Below are positions 17,321-26,529 of a stretch of DNA of 59,560 nt, piece after piece. Below the pieces are notes generated by a model, which searched no databases, was not told the origin of the DNA, and saw only the letters and a program-made list of their open reading frames with translations. Position 1 is the stretch's first letter, and every line of letters starts with the position of its first letter. The DNA is from CAYLQA01 sp964385695 (lineage in GTDB: Bacteria > Desulfobacterota > Desulfobulbia > Desulfobulbales > Desulfurivibrionaceae): positions 1-59,560 of the forward strand of contig CAYLQA010000016.1 of assembly GCA_964385695.1 (NCBI GenBank), in the 5' to 3' direction. The position numbers and the translations under genes are program-made.

Positions 17321-18139
17321 TTATTCGTCCTCACGAAGGATAGCCCCTAGGGCCAGTTTACTGAATCGCGTTAGAATAGATTCGGGCAATCCCAGAGGGT
17401 AGCTGGTTGAATAGACGTCATTTTCCTGAAAGCCCTTTTCAATTTCTCTGATTTTCTGGACCAGATTTGAGATCATTACCTCTGGCATCGTCTTTGTCTC
17501 GGGACACCATTGCATGGGGGCGAGGGCTAATTGGAATGCATCGGGTGCGTTATTTATAAGGGAAATCAGTTTATTACTGTCGTAACGCATGTTGGAATCA
17601 GCAAAATATGGTGGCTTCCCACCGGCAAATGAGCCGTAGGCATTAATAAGCCCTGGGAGATCTTCAGCGATGAAATTGAAGCCTTGCGAAACGAGCATGT
17701 TCGGGTTGTGCCAGGCGAAAACGGGCATTGCTTCTGGAATTGCCTGTCGGAAGAGGGCGAAATCGCGGGAGATTTCTTTTCTCAGCGCGTCAAGATTGTG
17801 CCATTGCTGGGGTACAACAGCGTGAAAGCCTATGAAGTGCCCCATGTCCAGAATTCGTCTGATGGTCGCTGCCACGTCGGGATCGAAGAGATTGTAAAGG
17901 CGACTGCGCAATTGTAAAAAAAAGGTGGCTTGGGCATTCTCTTCCATGTCAATGCGTGCGAATCGTTCCGCAAAAACCATGCTGTAGTCTATGTCATGCC
18001 GTAAGAATAGAGCAGGCACCTTAGGAGCTTCCCTGTCAAAGGGCATGAAGGTAAGGCCACGGTCATGGACGGCCCGCAGAAGTCTTCGGTAGTTGTGCAG
18101 GGTGTAGCCGTTGGTGGTGGGGGGAAGGGCGTCGGCCAT
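17321..18139 (-). CDS. Polysaccharide deacetylase-like protein (NodB-type fold)
   Basis: A 272-residue protein with the CE4-like first motif ALFLRHDIDYS at about residue 47, in which the Asp pair would bind the metal and act as base, and the later GHFIGFHAVV histidine motif near 112. The FAWHNPNML segment may supply another conserved histidine. There is no signal peptide, so it acts in the cytoplasm on a nucleotide-linked or lipid-linked sugar, not on wall polymer. The start ATG lies 2 bases past the stop of the next gene's neighbour, implying co-translation in the rSAM-PDA-WbqC-sulfotransferase block. The substrate is unknown. Confidence 0.78.
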   Translation of the reverse strand: MADALPPTTNGYTLHNYRRLLRAVHDRGLTFMPFDREAPKVPALFLRHDIDYSMVFAERFARIDMEENAQATFFLQLRSRLYNLFDPDVAATIRRILDMGHFIGFHAVVPQQWHNLDALRKEISRDFALFRQAIPEAMPVFAWHNPNMLVSQGFNFIAEDLPGLINAYGSFAGGKPPYFADSNMRYDSNKLISLINNAPDAFQLALAPMQWCPETKTMPEVMISNLVQKIREIEKGFQENDVYSTSYPLGLPESILTRFSKLALGAILREDE

Positions 18140-18141
18140 GT

Positions 18142-19239
18142 TTATCCTCCTCTGTGTCCGCGGGCGGGTTGTGATAGATCACCCAGGCGCAGTGGCTCAA
18201 AGGTGTGGGTGCCGTCTGGGTGGCGCGTCCAGATATTGGTGTAGGCACTCCACAGGTCACAGCGCTGGCAGATGGGATAGTCGTCTAGGTCAAGACTGAG
18301 GTGCGCCTGCCGGAATTTCAGGAAGGCGGGAGTATGCCACAGATCGGCCAACGCTTGTTCTTTGATGTTGCCGAGCGGCATGTCCCAACCCTCGTTGCTC
18401 CAGTGAAACATATAGCACGGCAATACTTCGCCGGTTGAGCGGATCGCCGTGGAATACCAGGGAGTAATGCAGGGGTAGCGTCTGGTATGTATGGTAGGCT
18501 CAAAGGCTGGGGTCAAGCCTTCCGGGTGTCTGCCAGCGTTGTAAATGGGGCGTAAAAAGGCCTTGTCGACATGGTGGGACCAAAATGAGATGAAGTCTTC
18601 GGTAGTGTGGGTGTTTTCCGCGCATTCGATCATAAAAGCCTGTAGGAAGGGGCGGTGGGTTCGTTGTCGCGCTATAGCGCAAGCGGCGAGGATATTCTCT
18701 TTGACGCGATTAAAAGTCCGGCTTCCGGTGATGTAGGCGTGATCATCAGCATTTTCGGCATAGAGGCTGAACTGGATTGAGTCCAGTCCGCTGTCGGCCA
18801 AACGTTCAAAGCGTTCCGGCGTTAGTAGAACAGCGTTGGTGGATATGATGGTGTTCACCAGTGGCCGTTTGAGTTTCATGTAAGCGATGAATTCAGGTAA
18901 TGGGGCAAATTCAAGTGTCTCGCCGATAGCAGAGATATCAAAGCTGTAATAAGGATCGTTAGGCACGGAATCGACAATGGAGCGCAACGTCTCGAAATCC
19001 ATTTCCGTGGCTGTTCTGTAATGTGCGCGGACTTTTTTTTCCGTATAAGGGCACATTTTGCAGGAGTACATGCAGGTTTTTTCATTGAATGAGATGTTGA
19101 TGACCCGCGGGATGGATTCGTTGCGGAGGAACAATTTCTGTCCGGCCCTACAGCCGAGCATGAAGTGTTTGGCGAAGCTTTTGAGGGAGCGGGTGCGTAA
19201 GAGTCTGCGCAGTGCCGAATCGAGATTCATATATGACAT
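18142..19239 (-). CDS. Radical SAM/SPASM domain protein
   Basis: A 365-residue protein from the ATG at 19239. A longer in-frame start at 19395 would overlap the upstream methyltransferase by 140 bases and adds an unlikely leader. The radical SAM cluster is C56, C60, C63 (CMYSCKMC). A C-terminal SPASM-type region has PCITPWYS, LPCYMF and CQRCDLW, giving the extra cysteines for auxiliary Fe-S cluster ligation. SPASM enzymes modify peptides or act on carbohydrates (for example AprD4, BtrN, NeoN, GenD1). Within a sugar cluster an oxidation, epimerisation or dideoxygenation of the glycan is likely. Confidence 0.85.
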   Translation of the reverse strand: MSYMNLDSALRRLLRTRSLKSFAKHFMLGCRAGQKLFLRNESIPRVINISFNEKTCMYSCKMCPYTEKKVRAHYRTATEMDFETLRSIVDSVPNDPYYSFDISAIGETLEFAPLPEFIAYMKLKRPLVNTIISTNAVLLTPERFERLADSGLDSIQFSLYAENADDHAYITGSRTFNRVKENILAACAIARQRTHRPFLQAFMIECAENTHTTEDFISFWSHHVDKAFLRPIYNAGRHPEGLTPAFEPTIHTRRYPCITPWYSTAIRSTGEVLPCYMFHWSNEGWDMPLGNIKEQALADLWHTPAFLKFRQAHLSLDLDDYPICQRCDLWSAYTNIWTRHPDGTHTFEPLRLGDLSQPARGHRGG

Positions 19240-19255
19240 GATGGTCCCGAGTATG

Positions 19256-20056
19256 TTAGCGTGTGGCCTTTCGAGCTCTGGTTTCGTAAGGGCCGGTATC
19301 GCCAAGATATGTTGCCGGAAAGAAAGAGGGTACTTCGCCACCGGTCCAGGAGGAGTCATGTACGGTGCCATCGGCCCCCCAGCGAATTTTTTCACAGCCG
19401 AGGTGTTTAAGGGCCTTGCAAAGTTCTTCTGGTTCGATCAGGATGTCCATGCCTGGTTCTATGGTGAGGCCGTTGCGATAGCGCCAGGTATTCAGCATTA
19501 CCTTGGCAGCCCGTTCTGTGGGATCATAGTCGTTGGCGGCATTGTGGCGGCTGTACCACAGGTGTTTGTACCACCCCATGCCGTTGGCGTTAACGTACAG
19601 CAGGCCGCCTGGTTTTAGAACACGGGTGAGTTCCTTAAGTGTTTCTTGCCACGGGGTGAGAAAAAGCACGCCATAGCAGAATACAGCATCGAAGTGCGCA
19701 TCTGGCAAACCGGTGATGGTCACGCTGCCTGTGCCAGTTTCGAGGTTATTTATGGCGAGGGCGGCCGCTGCGTCGCGTAGGAAGGCGATGCGTGTCGGTG
19801 ATGCGTCGATTGCCGTCACCTGGGCGTTCAAGCGAGTAAGAGCGATGCTCCATTGGCCGAAGCCGCAGCCAGCATCGAGTACCTCCATATGGCTGGCAAA
19901 GCCGGCGGCGCGTAACCTGAGTTCGTATTTGTCAAAACCTTCGTTGAACATTCGTTCAAGAAAACGTGCGTCGTTGTCGGGGAGGGTCGTCGTATAGCGC
20001 TCAATGATGGCCATGTAGGCAGATTGTTTATCGAATAACTGTTCCGTGACTGGCAT
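19256..20056 (-). CDS. Class I SAM-dependent methyltransferase
   Basis: A 266-residue methyltransferase with motif I VLDAGCGFGQWSIAL at about residue 58, acidic loop VTAIDASPTR at 80-89, and motif FCYGVLFLTPWQETLKELTRVLKPGG around residues 130-155. This is the Methyltransf_11 pattern, most often O- or N-methylation of small molecules. It lies 15 bases after the NAD-binding gene and just ahead of a SPASM radical SAM gene, so both may work on the same sugar. Confidence 0.85.
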   Translation of the reverse strand: MPVTEQLFDKQSAYMAIIERYTTTLPDNDARFLERMFNEGFDKYELRLRAAGFASHMEVLDAGCGFGQWSIALTRLNAQVTAIDASPTRIAFLRDAAAALAINNLETGTGSVTITGLPDAHFDAVFCYGVLFLTPWQETLKELTRVLKPGGLLYVNANGMGWYKHLWYSRHNAANDYDPTERAAKVMLNTWRYRNGLTIEPGMDILIEPEELCKALKHLGCEKIRWGADGTVHDSSWTGGEVPSFFPATYLGDTGPYETRARKATR

Positions 20057-20071
20057 CTATTGCTCCTTGGA

Positions 20072-21067
20072 TTAGTCAGCGGTCATTGCTGGAATACAGT
20101 TATAATGCGGGAGGGGGAGGGCAAGTTCTTCTAGGATTGTTGCATCGTGTTCTAGCCATGCTTGTCCGATACGTAGTCCGGCAGTGTGCAAGTTAATTAC
20201 CGGTTTAGGCCCCACATGTGCAGTAGTAAAGGACATATGTCCACAGGGTGCCGGCACCGATGGCACGCACCTGCATCCATGTTCAGTGATGTGAGCGGCA
20301 TCGATATTGCCGCAGATATGGATGATAAGTGGTGTATGGCCTGCAAGTCGTGAAAGATCTAGCAGTCCGTTTTTACCCACAAGGCAAAAATCGTGGGCCT
20401 GATGTTCAAGGCATACTACGCAGTCCACGTCCCTCGGACACTCGTCGGGTGATTCATATACGATGGTTCCCATAAGCCGTAGCTGTCGTGCTGTATGGGT
20501 AGTAAAGGGCCCGTGGCCCAGTAGTAATACAGTGCTGCCGAGGAGTTCGATGTTTTGCTCCAGCAGTAGCTTGAGAACCATCAGGCCCACATACGCATAG
20601 GTATTTAGGCGTGGATCATGCTCGTTAGTACCAAGTACAGCGATGCCGTGTCGCCTGCAGGCGTCCACGTCGATGTCTTCTTTGCGGAATTCCCATGGCT
20701 CCCACATTAGGCAGATCACGCCTCCGGAGTTCATGTTTCGGATAATGTTTTCGTTGATAGGGCGAACAAAGCCGAGATTGGTTATAATGTCCGCGCCAGT
20801 ACCTATGTCAGGTGTGCGCTTTACGCGAATATCGATGCGATTTGCCACACCAAGCGTCCTTGCGAGGTGTTGAGTTTTTTTCACCACTTGGTCGACGGAG
20901 GAGTGATGGGACGAGTCAGTGATAGCGGTTACCTTCGCCCCAGCTAGTGCTGCAACGAGGGGGGTCCATATGAAAGCGTTGGAGGCAGCCTCCGTTAGCA
21001 CATGGCGGTCAGTGAGGTCTAGTCCAAAGGTGTGAATAGCTTTCTCTACGAGGCGGTATTCTCTCAT
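20072..21067 (-). CDS. Rossmann-fold NAD(P)-binding protein, function unknown
   Basis: A 331-residue protein. The N-terminal third has a nucleotide-binding-like segment EAASNAFIWTPLVAALAGAKVTAITDS. The middle has the dehydrogenase-type strand GSTVLLLGHGPFTTHTARQLRLMG, a glycine-rich loop like those of S-adenosylhomocysteine hydrolase and D-2-hydroxyacid dehydrogenases, preceded by an IIRNMNSGGVICLMWEPWE region. I do not recognise a specific family. It sits between AsnB and a methyltransferase with short gaps (9 and 15 bases), so it should act in the same pathway. A dehydrogenase or a ligand-binding partner for the AsnB-type reaction are both possible. Confidence 0.6.
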   Translation of the reverse strand: MREYRLVEKAIHTFGLDLTDRHVLTEAASNAFIWTPLVAALAGAKVTAITDSSHHSSVDQVVKKTQHLARTLGVANRIDIRVKRTPDIGTGADIITNLGFVRPINENIIRNMNSGGVICLMWEPWEFRKEDIDVDACRRHGIAVLGTNEHDPRLNTYAYVGLMVLKLLLEQNIELLGSTVLLLGHGPFTTHTARQLRLMGTIVYESPDECPRDVDCVVCLEHQAHDFCLVGKNGLLDLSRLAGHTPLIIHICGNIDAAHITEHGCRCVPSVPAPCGHMSFTTAHVGPKPVINLHTAGLRIGQAWLEHDATILEELALPLPHYNCIPAMTAD

Positions 21068-21076
21068 GCCGCATCC

Positions 21077-22948
21077 TTATATATGTTGCCCTAGCCAATG
21101 TTCAACGCTGAGTAATGACCAGATAAGCAGGCGTCGGTTCTCGCGCCCTTCCAGATGACCCTTCACAAGATCGTGCACTGTTCCTTGATGGAGGCATTTA
21201 TAGATTGAGGCTTTTTTATTAAGGAGTTTTTCTTCCACGTATTTGATGCTGTCACCCTTGAACCAGCTTGCGTCAGGGGCTGAAAACCCTTGTTTGACGC
21301 CGTTGGCGATCTCGCTAGGGACGTATTTTCCCAAGACCTGACGCAATGCCAATTTCCCGTCGCGGGTTTTTTGATAGTATTTATTTACCTTGGAACCAAG
21401 TTCGTTCTCGTTGAGGCGAACTATCTCTGAGAGGTTTCCAAGCTTCATTGAGACAGGCAATTCCATCGCAAAGTCCACGAGGTCGTTGTCCAGAAACGGC
21501 ACCCGCGTTTCAAGGCCGTGGGCCATGGCAAGTTTGTCTTTGACCAGCAGAAGGCCGTGCAGAAAGGTTTTGGCTTCAAAGTAAAGGGAGTTGTTTACGG
21601 CTTGCTCTGGGGTTACCGGAAGGTGTTTTCTCTCACCAAAGACATCGCGAAAGATATCTCGGGTCCAGACGTGTTTGACATCCCTCCAGACCGGGGCAAA
21701 CATCTTGTGGATTTCACGATTGGGGATGAGTCGCTGCCAGAAGAGGTAATATTTGTCGATGTAATCTTCAAAGTCTTTGCAAACCGCAGCCCGGTAGTAA
21801 CGCCAAGGGTAGCCGCCGAAAAGTTCATCGCCTCCTGTCCCGCCCAGAATTACTTTGAGAAATTTGGAGGCCAGCTTTGCCGCGTAGTAATTGGGGTAGC
21901 TCTGACCGACCCTTGGTTCTTCAAGATGCCAGGCAAGCTTGGGCAGGCATCGCTCCATGTCCCCGGACTTTAGAACCATCTCGTAATGTTCTGTTTTGAA
22001 GAGGTACGACATGTATTCGGCTGACTCGCGTTCGTCGCATGCCAATTCCAGCCCCGAAGCCGAGCGCAGGTCAAAGCCGCAGGTAAAGCTCTTAATGAAA
22101 GGGATCTCTCTGGCGGCCAGGGCGGTTATGGAACCTGAATCAATGCCCCCCGAAAGGTAAGTGCCAACCTCGACATCGCTTATGAGTTGGCGTTTCACAG
22201 CTTGGCTGAAGAGAAAATTCAGCTCTTCAAGATATTCATTTTCGCTTAAGGGAGTCTTGGGCTCTTGAAAATCGAAATCCCAGTAGCGAGTATACTTGAG
22301 TTCGGTTCCGGTATGTTTCGCTGGGACAAGAGAGGTGCATCCGGCAGGAAAGATCTGAATTTTTTTGGTGAGTGTTTTGTTCGTGAAGAAGTTTTGAAAG
22401 GTAAAATATTCCAGCAGGCCTTCGAGGTCGATGTCGCAGGGGACCGTAGGATACGATAAAATGGTTTTCTGTTCCGAACCGAATAGAAAAATGTTTCCGA
22501 AAAATCCGTAATAAAGGGGCTTGATTCCATAACGATCTCTTGCAAGAAAGAGTTCCTTTCGTAAGGAGTCCCAGATGGCAAAGGCGAACATGCCGTTAAA
22601 ACGGCGTACACACTCTTTCCCCCATTCTTTATAGGCAGCTAAGATGACCTCGGTGTCTGTCCTGGAAGTAAAGGTATGTCCCAGTCGTCTGAGTTCCTTT
22701 TGCAATTCGATAAAATTGTAGATCTCTCCGTTGTAAGTAATGACGAGCTCGTCGCGTTGCATGGGTTGGGCCCCTGCTGCGGAGAGGTCGAGGATGGCGA
22801 GACGGCGATGGCCGAATCCCACAGGGCCGTCAGTCCAGATCCCTTCCCCGTCGGGGCCGCGATGGGCAATGGCATCGGTCATGACCTTGATATGCCTTGA
22901 GACCGCCTGGGTACCGTTGAGGTGCAAAACACCCGTAATGCCGCACAT
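21077..22948 (-). CDS. asnB: Asparagine synthetase (glutamine-hydrolysing)-like amidotransferase
   Basis: A full-length class II glutamine amidotransferase of 623 residues. The N-terminal nucleophile Cys2 is present (MCGITGVL), with the glutaminase blocks HRGPDGEG and GHRRLAILD. The synthetase half has the ATP pyrophosphatase loop SGGIDSGS near residue 265 and the GGDELFGGYPWRY motif near 375. AsnB paralogues in glycan loci amidate uronic acids or other carboxylates on sugars, as well as making asparagine. With the WbpB/D-like fusion and DegT aminotransferase in the same unit, amidation of a hexuronic acid is plausible. A housekeeping role cannot be ruled out. Confidence 0.9.
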   Translation of the reverse strand: MCGITGVLHLNGTQAVSRHIKVMTDAIAHRGPDGEGIWTDGPVGFGHRRLAILDLSAAGAQPMQRDELVITYNGEIYNFIELQKELRRLGHTFTSRTDTEVILAAYKEWGKECVRRFNGMFAFAIWDSLRKELFLARDRYGIKPLYYGFFGNIFLFGSEQKTILSYPTVPCDIDLEGLLEYFTFQNFFTNKTLTKKIQIFPAGCTSLVPAKHTGTELKYTRYWDFDFQEPKTPLSENEYLEELNFLFSQAVKRQLISDVEVGTYLSGGIDSGSITALAAREIPFIKSFTCGFDLRSASGLELACDERESAEYMSYLFKTEHYEMVLKSGDMERCLPKLAWHLEEPRVGQSYPNYYAAKLASKFLKVILGGTGGDELFGGYPWRYYRAAVCKDFEDYIDKYYLFWQRLIPNREIHKMFAPVWRDVKHVWTRDIFRDVFGERKHLPVTPEQAVNNSLYFEAKTFLHGLLLVKDKLAMAHGLETRVPFLDNDLVDFAMELPVSMKLGNLSEIVRLNENELGSKVNKYYQKTRDGKLALRQVLGKYVPSEIANGVKQGFSAPDASWFKGDSIKYVEEKLLNKKASIYKCLHQGTVHDLVKGHLEGRENRRLLIWSLLSVEHWLGQHI

Positions 22949-22950
22949 GG

Positions 22951-24057
22951 CTATTGTCCAATGGCCTCCTCTAGCTTGTTGATGACTGTCTCCTGCTCGG
23001 CAATGGTCATGCCCGGGTAGAGGGGAAGGGCCAGGCAGTGGGAAAAAGCATAGGTACTGCCAGCTAACTCGCCGTCTTGCCGACAGCGCGGATGTTTTTG
23101 GAAGGCGGGCTGCAAGTGTAGGCTGTAGGTGCCTATCTGGGATTCGATTCCCTGTTGGCGAAGGTCCTGCATGATTCGGTCCCGCCCCCGGACAAAGGCC
23201 GAAAATGTTTGGTACGAGTGGTTGCCGTCTGGGGTGGTTTCCGGCAGATGGACGCCTGTTATCTGGCCGAGGAGTTTCTTGTAACGGGCCGCCATGGTGC
23301 GCCGCTCGGCCAACAAGGTCTCCACCTCTTCCATCTGGGCCAATCCCACGGCGGCTTGAAGGTTGGAGAGCTTATAGTTGCCGCCAACCATGGTGAAGAG
23401 ATCTTGAAGACCGGAAGCCTGCCTATTGATGCCGAAATGTTTATAGCCGTCCATCCACTCCGCCAATTCGTTCCTGTTTGTGGTGATAATTCCACCCTCA
23501 CCGCTGGTAATGAATTTGCGGGGATGGAGGCTGAAAACGGTGATGTCAGCCAGCGTTCCGACCAGCCTTTCCCTGAAGCTCGCTCCCAAAGCACAGGCGG
23601 CATCCTCGACGATAGCAAAGCCATATTTGTCCTGGAGGCGGGTTATTTCCTGGTAATTCAGAGGGTTGCCGAAGAGAGAAACCGGCATCAGCGCCTTGGT
23701 TCTAGGGGTGATGGCTAATTCCAGAGCTTGGTAATCAATGAGCATGGTGGTCGGGTCCACATCCACCAGGACCACATCGGCGCCGGTGAAGAGGGCGGCG
23801 GTAGCGGTGGCCGGGTAGGTGTAGTCCGGAACGATCACCTCGTCACCGGGGCCGATGTCCAGTGCTCGCAGAGCTATTTCCAGCCCCACTGTGCAGTTGC
23901 AGACCGCCAATGTGTGGTCTACGCTGAGATAGGAGCCTATAATCTCCTCCAGGGACCAAGTGATGTCGCCTTCGGTGAGGAAGCCGCTGTCGAGGACCTG
24001 ACTGACTCTGTCCCTGACCGCTTGGCTGATGTATGGCTTGGTAAGAGGAATTTGCAC
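22951..24057 (-). CDS. DegT/DnrJ/EryC1/StrS family sugar aminotransferase
   Basis: A 368-residue PLP enzyme that transaminates keto sugar nucleotides. The PLP lysine is K181 in FSLHPRKFITSGEGG; the cofactor-binding Asp is in AIVEDAACALGA near residue 152. It lies 2 bases ahead of asnB in the unit. Together with the Gfo/Idh-acetyltransferase fusion upstream it forms the WbpB-WbpE-WbpD type 3-oxidation, 3-amination, 3-N-acylation set used to make 2,3-diamino uronic acids, or the FdtB/FdtC type used for 3-amino-3,6-dideoxyhexoses. The UDP-sugar 6-dehydrogenase (WbpA) is not in the window, so the exact product is open. Confidence 0.9.
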   Translation of the reverse strand: MQIPLTKPYISQAVRDRVSQVLDSGFLTEGDITWSLEEIIGSYLSVDHTLAVCNCTVGLEIALRALDIGPGDEVIVPDYTYPATATAALFTGADVVLVDVDPTTMLIDYQALELAITPRTKALMPVSLFGNPLNYQEITRLQDKYGFAIVEDAACALGASFRERLVGTLADITVFSLHPRKFITSGEGGIITTNRNELAEWMDGYKHFGINRQASGLQDLFTMVGGNYKLSNLQAAVGLAQMEEVETLLAERRTMAARYKKLLGQITGVHLPETTPDGNHSYQTFSAFVRGRDRIMQDLRQQGIESQIGTYSLHLQPAFQKHPRCRQDGELAGSTYAFSHCLALPLYPGMTIAEQETVINKLEEAIGQ

Positions 24058-24061
24058 AGTT

Positions 24062-24952
24062 TTAGGCCATACTGCCTATCCGTACCGGGTTAGAACAGTA
24101 TTGGGGCCAATGGCCGCAAAGGCCACAGGGTTCCTGGGGAAGGAAGTCCAGAAGGAGCTGTTGCTGCCGGATGGCATTGTACCATTGGCTGGCCCAGACT
24201 TCTTGCATGGTTGTTTTTCCTATCTGCGGGCCATCCGTACGGTTCCAGTCATGGTTGCAGATGGCAATCCGTCCGTCCCAGTAAATTATAGTTTCTTTAA
24301 AAGGTTTGAGGCAGGGTTGACGGGGGTGCTCTTGCTGGCTGTCCAGGCTGCCGAAGCGGCCGTCCTTGCTGTGTTGTGGGTAGATGCGGATTTGATCGAC
24401 CCGTTGTTGCCAGAAAGTTATGAATTCCTCCTTCTCTTCCGGGGCCATTCCGGTATCCACGGCCGAGGCCTGGATGCGGGGGAGGCTGGCGCCTGCCTTT
24501 TCCCGGGCTTGGCGCAGATGATCAACCCCTTGAAGCATCTTGGCAAAAGAGCCCCCGCGCCGCCGCTCTTTGTATGTCACCGGATGAGTAGTGTCTACGC
24601 TGAAGGAGACGAAGTCGATGCCCATGGCCACAAATGCGTGGCCGATTTCCTCGGTGAGCAGTAGGCCGTTGGTGGCCAGTTGGATGATGAAGCCTTTGGT
24701 CTTGGCATAATCGAGCAAAGCCAGACAGTCCCGGTGCAGTAGAGGTTCGCCGCGGAAGAAAGGGACCAGAGTGCTGGTGCCGAGAGTGGACAATTCATCC
24801 ACCAACCGGTGGAATAGCTGTTTGTCCATGAAACCCAAGGGGTAGTCCATATGCTGACGGGGACAGAAGGGGCAGCTGAGGTTACAGTGGTTGGTCAATT
24901 CGAGGGTTACTCGCTGGGGGCATGGAACCACTGTTGTTGACGAGCTGGTCAT
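24062..24952 (-). CDS. Radical SAM protein with SPASM-like C-terminus
   Basis: A 296-residue radical SAM protein. The cluster motif is C23, C27, C30 (CNLSCPFC), preceded by the typical LELTNH strand. The C-terminus has ICNHDWNRTDG and EPCGLCGHWPQYC with several cysteines for an auxiliary cluster. The central block with PLLHRDCLALLDYAKTKGF is common to the PqqE/SPASM group. The gene overlaps the upstream Gfo/Idh fusion by 4 bases and lies 4 bases before DegT, suggesting an action on the same sugar nucleotide or its acceptor. Substrate unknown. Confidence 0.85.
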   Translation of the reverse strand: MTSSSTTVVPCPQRVTLELTNHCNLSCPFCPRQHMDYPLGFMDKQLFHRLVDELSTLGTSTLVPFFRGEPLLHRDCLALLDYAKTKGFIIQLATNGLLLTEEIGHAFVAMGIDFVSFSVDTTHPVTYKERRRGGSFAKMLQGVDHLRQAREKAGASLPRIQASAVDTGMAPEEKEEFITFWQQRVDQIRIYPQHSKDGRFGSLDSQQEHPRQPCLKPFKETIIYWDGRIAICNHDWNRTDGPQIGKTTMQEVWASQWYNAIRQQQLLLDFLPQEPCGLCGHWPQYCSNPVRIGSMA

Positions 24953-26526
24953 GTTTTTTTCAGGCCGGAATCGTTTTTAATATACCTGGTGCCACACTCC
25001 GCACATCTTAAGGAGTCCTGCAAGGAATGACCGCATTCACACATCCAGCCGGCCTGGGTTGCCGGATTGCCATACACAAGGGCATGATCCGGGACATCTT
25101 TGGTCACAACTGCCCCGGCACCAATGAATGCATAGCGCCCTATGGCATTGCCGCAGACAATGGTGCAGTTCGCTCCCAGTGTCGCTCCCGTTTTTACCAG
25201 GGTAGGCCTGATTTCTTTCATACGCCGGATATGTGAACGGGGATTATGAACATTGGTAAATACCGCACTTGGGCCGCAGAAGACGTTGTCTTCTAAGGTG
25301 ACACCTGAGTAAATCGAGACATTGTTCTGAACCTTGCAGCCATTGCCTATCGTGACGTTAGGTCCGGCTACGACATTCTGGCCAATGTTGCACCGTTCAC
25401 CGATTTTGGTTCCTGGCAGAATGTGGCTGAAATGCCAGATTTTTGTGCCTTGGCCTATTTTCACCTGGGTGTCAATTACCGAGTTTGGATGGACAAAATA
25501 GCTTTGCTGCGGCCCATTGTCGTTTTTCGGGTTGATGTGAATTGAGGCTCCCTGCATGTCCAAGGAATTCTGACAGGCGTGAAGAACCTTGAGAACCCCC
25601 AATCCCTCTTTGCCGTCGCTGACCGGTTGGCTCCCTTCGTTGATGCATTGCAGGAAATGCTCACATTCTTTTTGAAGAGGTTCACTGGCTTTCAGAGGCA
25701 CATGTTCCGCCTCCATCTTATTCACAATCGGACTGTTTCCGGACCAGCCGATTTGATGTGGAAAGAGAAGCAACTTTTTCTCCCATGGCTGGGTGTCATC
25801 AAAGACCGCCATTTTTTGATCGCCGACGACAACCAGTTTTTGTTCCTTGAAGGGGTGCAGCCAGGAGACAAAGATATGGGCCTTGAGACCGGAAGGAAAG
25901 TTGAGATGGCTGGTTGTGACATCAGCTATTTTCCTGTGCAGATAATTGCCGCCAGTGGCGGAGACGGATTCCGGAAATTCTTCGGCCAGGGCGAGGATCA
26001 TGGAGATATCGTGAGGCGCAAACGACCAGAGGATATTCTCCTCCCTTCTCACCTTGCCCAGGTTGAGTCGGTTGGAATAAATATAGTTGATGCGGCCGAG
26101 TTCCCCTTGCTTGATCATCTGGCAGAGGCGGATAAAGGCCGGATGGTAATGCATAATATGGCCGACCATGAGAAGGAGCTTTTTTTGCCTTGCCAGCCTG
26201 ATCAACTCGGCTCCTTCATCTTCGTTGAGAACAAAGGGTTTTTCAACGTAGATATGTTTGCCTGCCAGTAATGCCTCTCTGGCAATGGGAAAATGGGTTT
26301 CGGCCGGAGTCGCTATCACGATGCCAGCAATCTTCCTGTCTTGATAAATTTGGTGGGGGGAGGAACACCATTCGACACCTGGATATTGCTCTGCCATTGA
26401 AGCGGCTACGGTGGAATCTCGATCACAGATCATCTGCAAGGCCCCTAATCTGTGGAAATTGCGAACCAGGTTTCTACCCCAGTAGCCAGTTCCTATGACC
26501 GCTATGCCTGAACGGTCTTGCTCCAT
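24949..26526 (-). CDS. Gfo/Idh/MocA oxidoreductase-acyltransferase (LbH) fusion with zinc ribbon
   Basis: A three-part protein of 525 residues. Residues 1 to about 330 are a Gfo/Idh/MocA oxidoreductase (NAD loop GTGYWG 12-17; IYVEKPF near 93; HIMHYHPAF near 122). Residues about 345-495 form a left-handed beta-helix acyltransferase of the WbpD/WlbB type, with hexapeptide repeats such as IGQGTKIWHF, IGERCNIGQN and VFTNVHNPRSH. The last 30 residues have CECG-x9-CAEC, a small zinc ribbon. This joins WbpB-like 3-oxidation and WbpD-like 3-N-acetylation in one chain, with the matching WbpE-like aminotransferase two genes on. Start ATG at 26526 follows the GT gene's stop by 3 bases. Confidence 0.9.
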   Translation of the reverse strand: MEQDRSGIAVIGTGYWGRNLVRNFHRLGALQMICDRDSTVAASMAEQYPGVEWCSSPHQIYQDRKIAGIVIATPAETHFPIAREALLAGKHIYVEKPFVLNEDEGAELIRLARQKKLLLMVGHIMHYHPAFIRLCQMIKQGELGRINYIYSNRLNLGKVRREENILWSFAPHDISMILALAEEFPESVSATGGNYLHRKIADVTTSHLNFPSGLKAHIFVSWLHPFKEQKLVVVGDQKMAVFDDTQPWEKKLLLFPHQIGWSGNSPIVNKMEAEHVPLKASEPLQKECEHFLQCINEGSQPVSDGKEGLGVLKVLHACQNSLDMQGASIHINPKNDNGPQQSYFVHPNSVIDTQVKIGQGTKIWHFSHILPGTKIGERCNIGQNVVAGPNVTIGNGCKVQNNVSIYSGVTLEDNVFCGPSAVFTNVHNPRSHIRRMKEIRPTLVKTGATLGANCTIVCGNAIGRYAFIGAGAVVTKDVPDHALVYGNPATQAGWMCECGHSLQDSLRCAECGTRYIKNDSGLKKT

Positions 26527-26529
26527 CTG

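Noticed and set aside
23155..23718. 187-codon plus-strand frame opposite the DegT aminotransferase
   Set aside because: Antisense to a clear PLP enzyme; no supporting signals.
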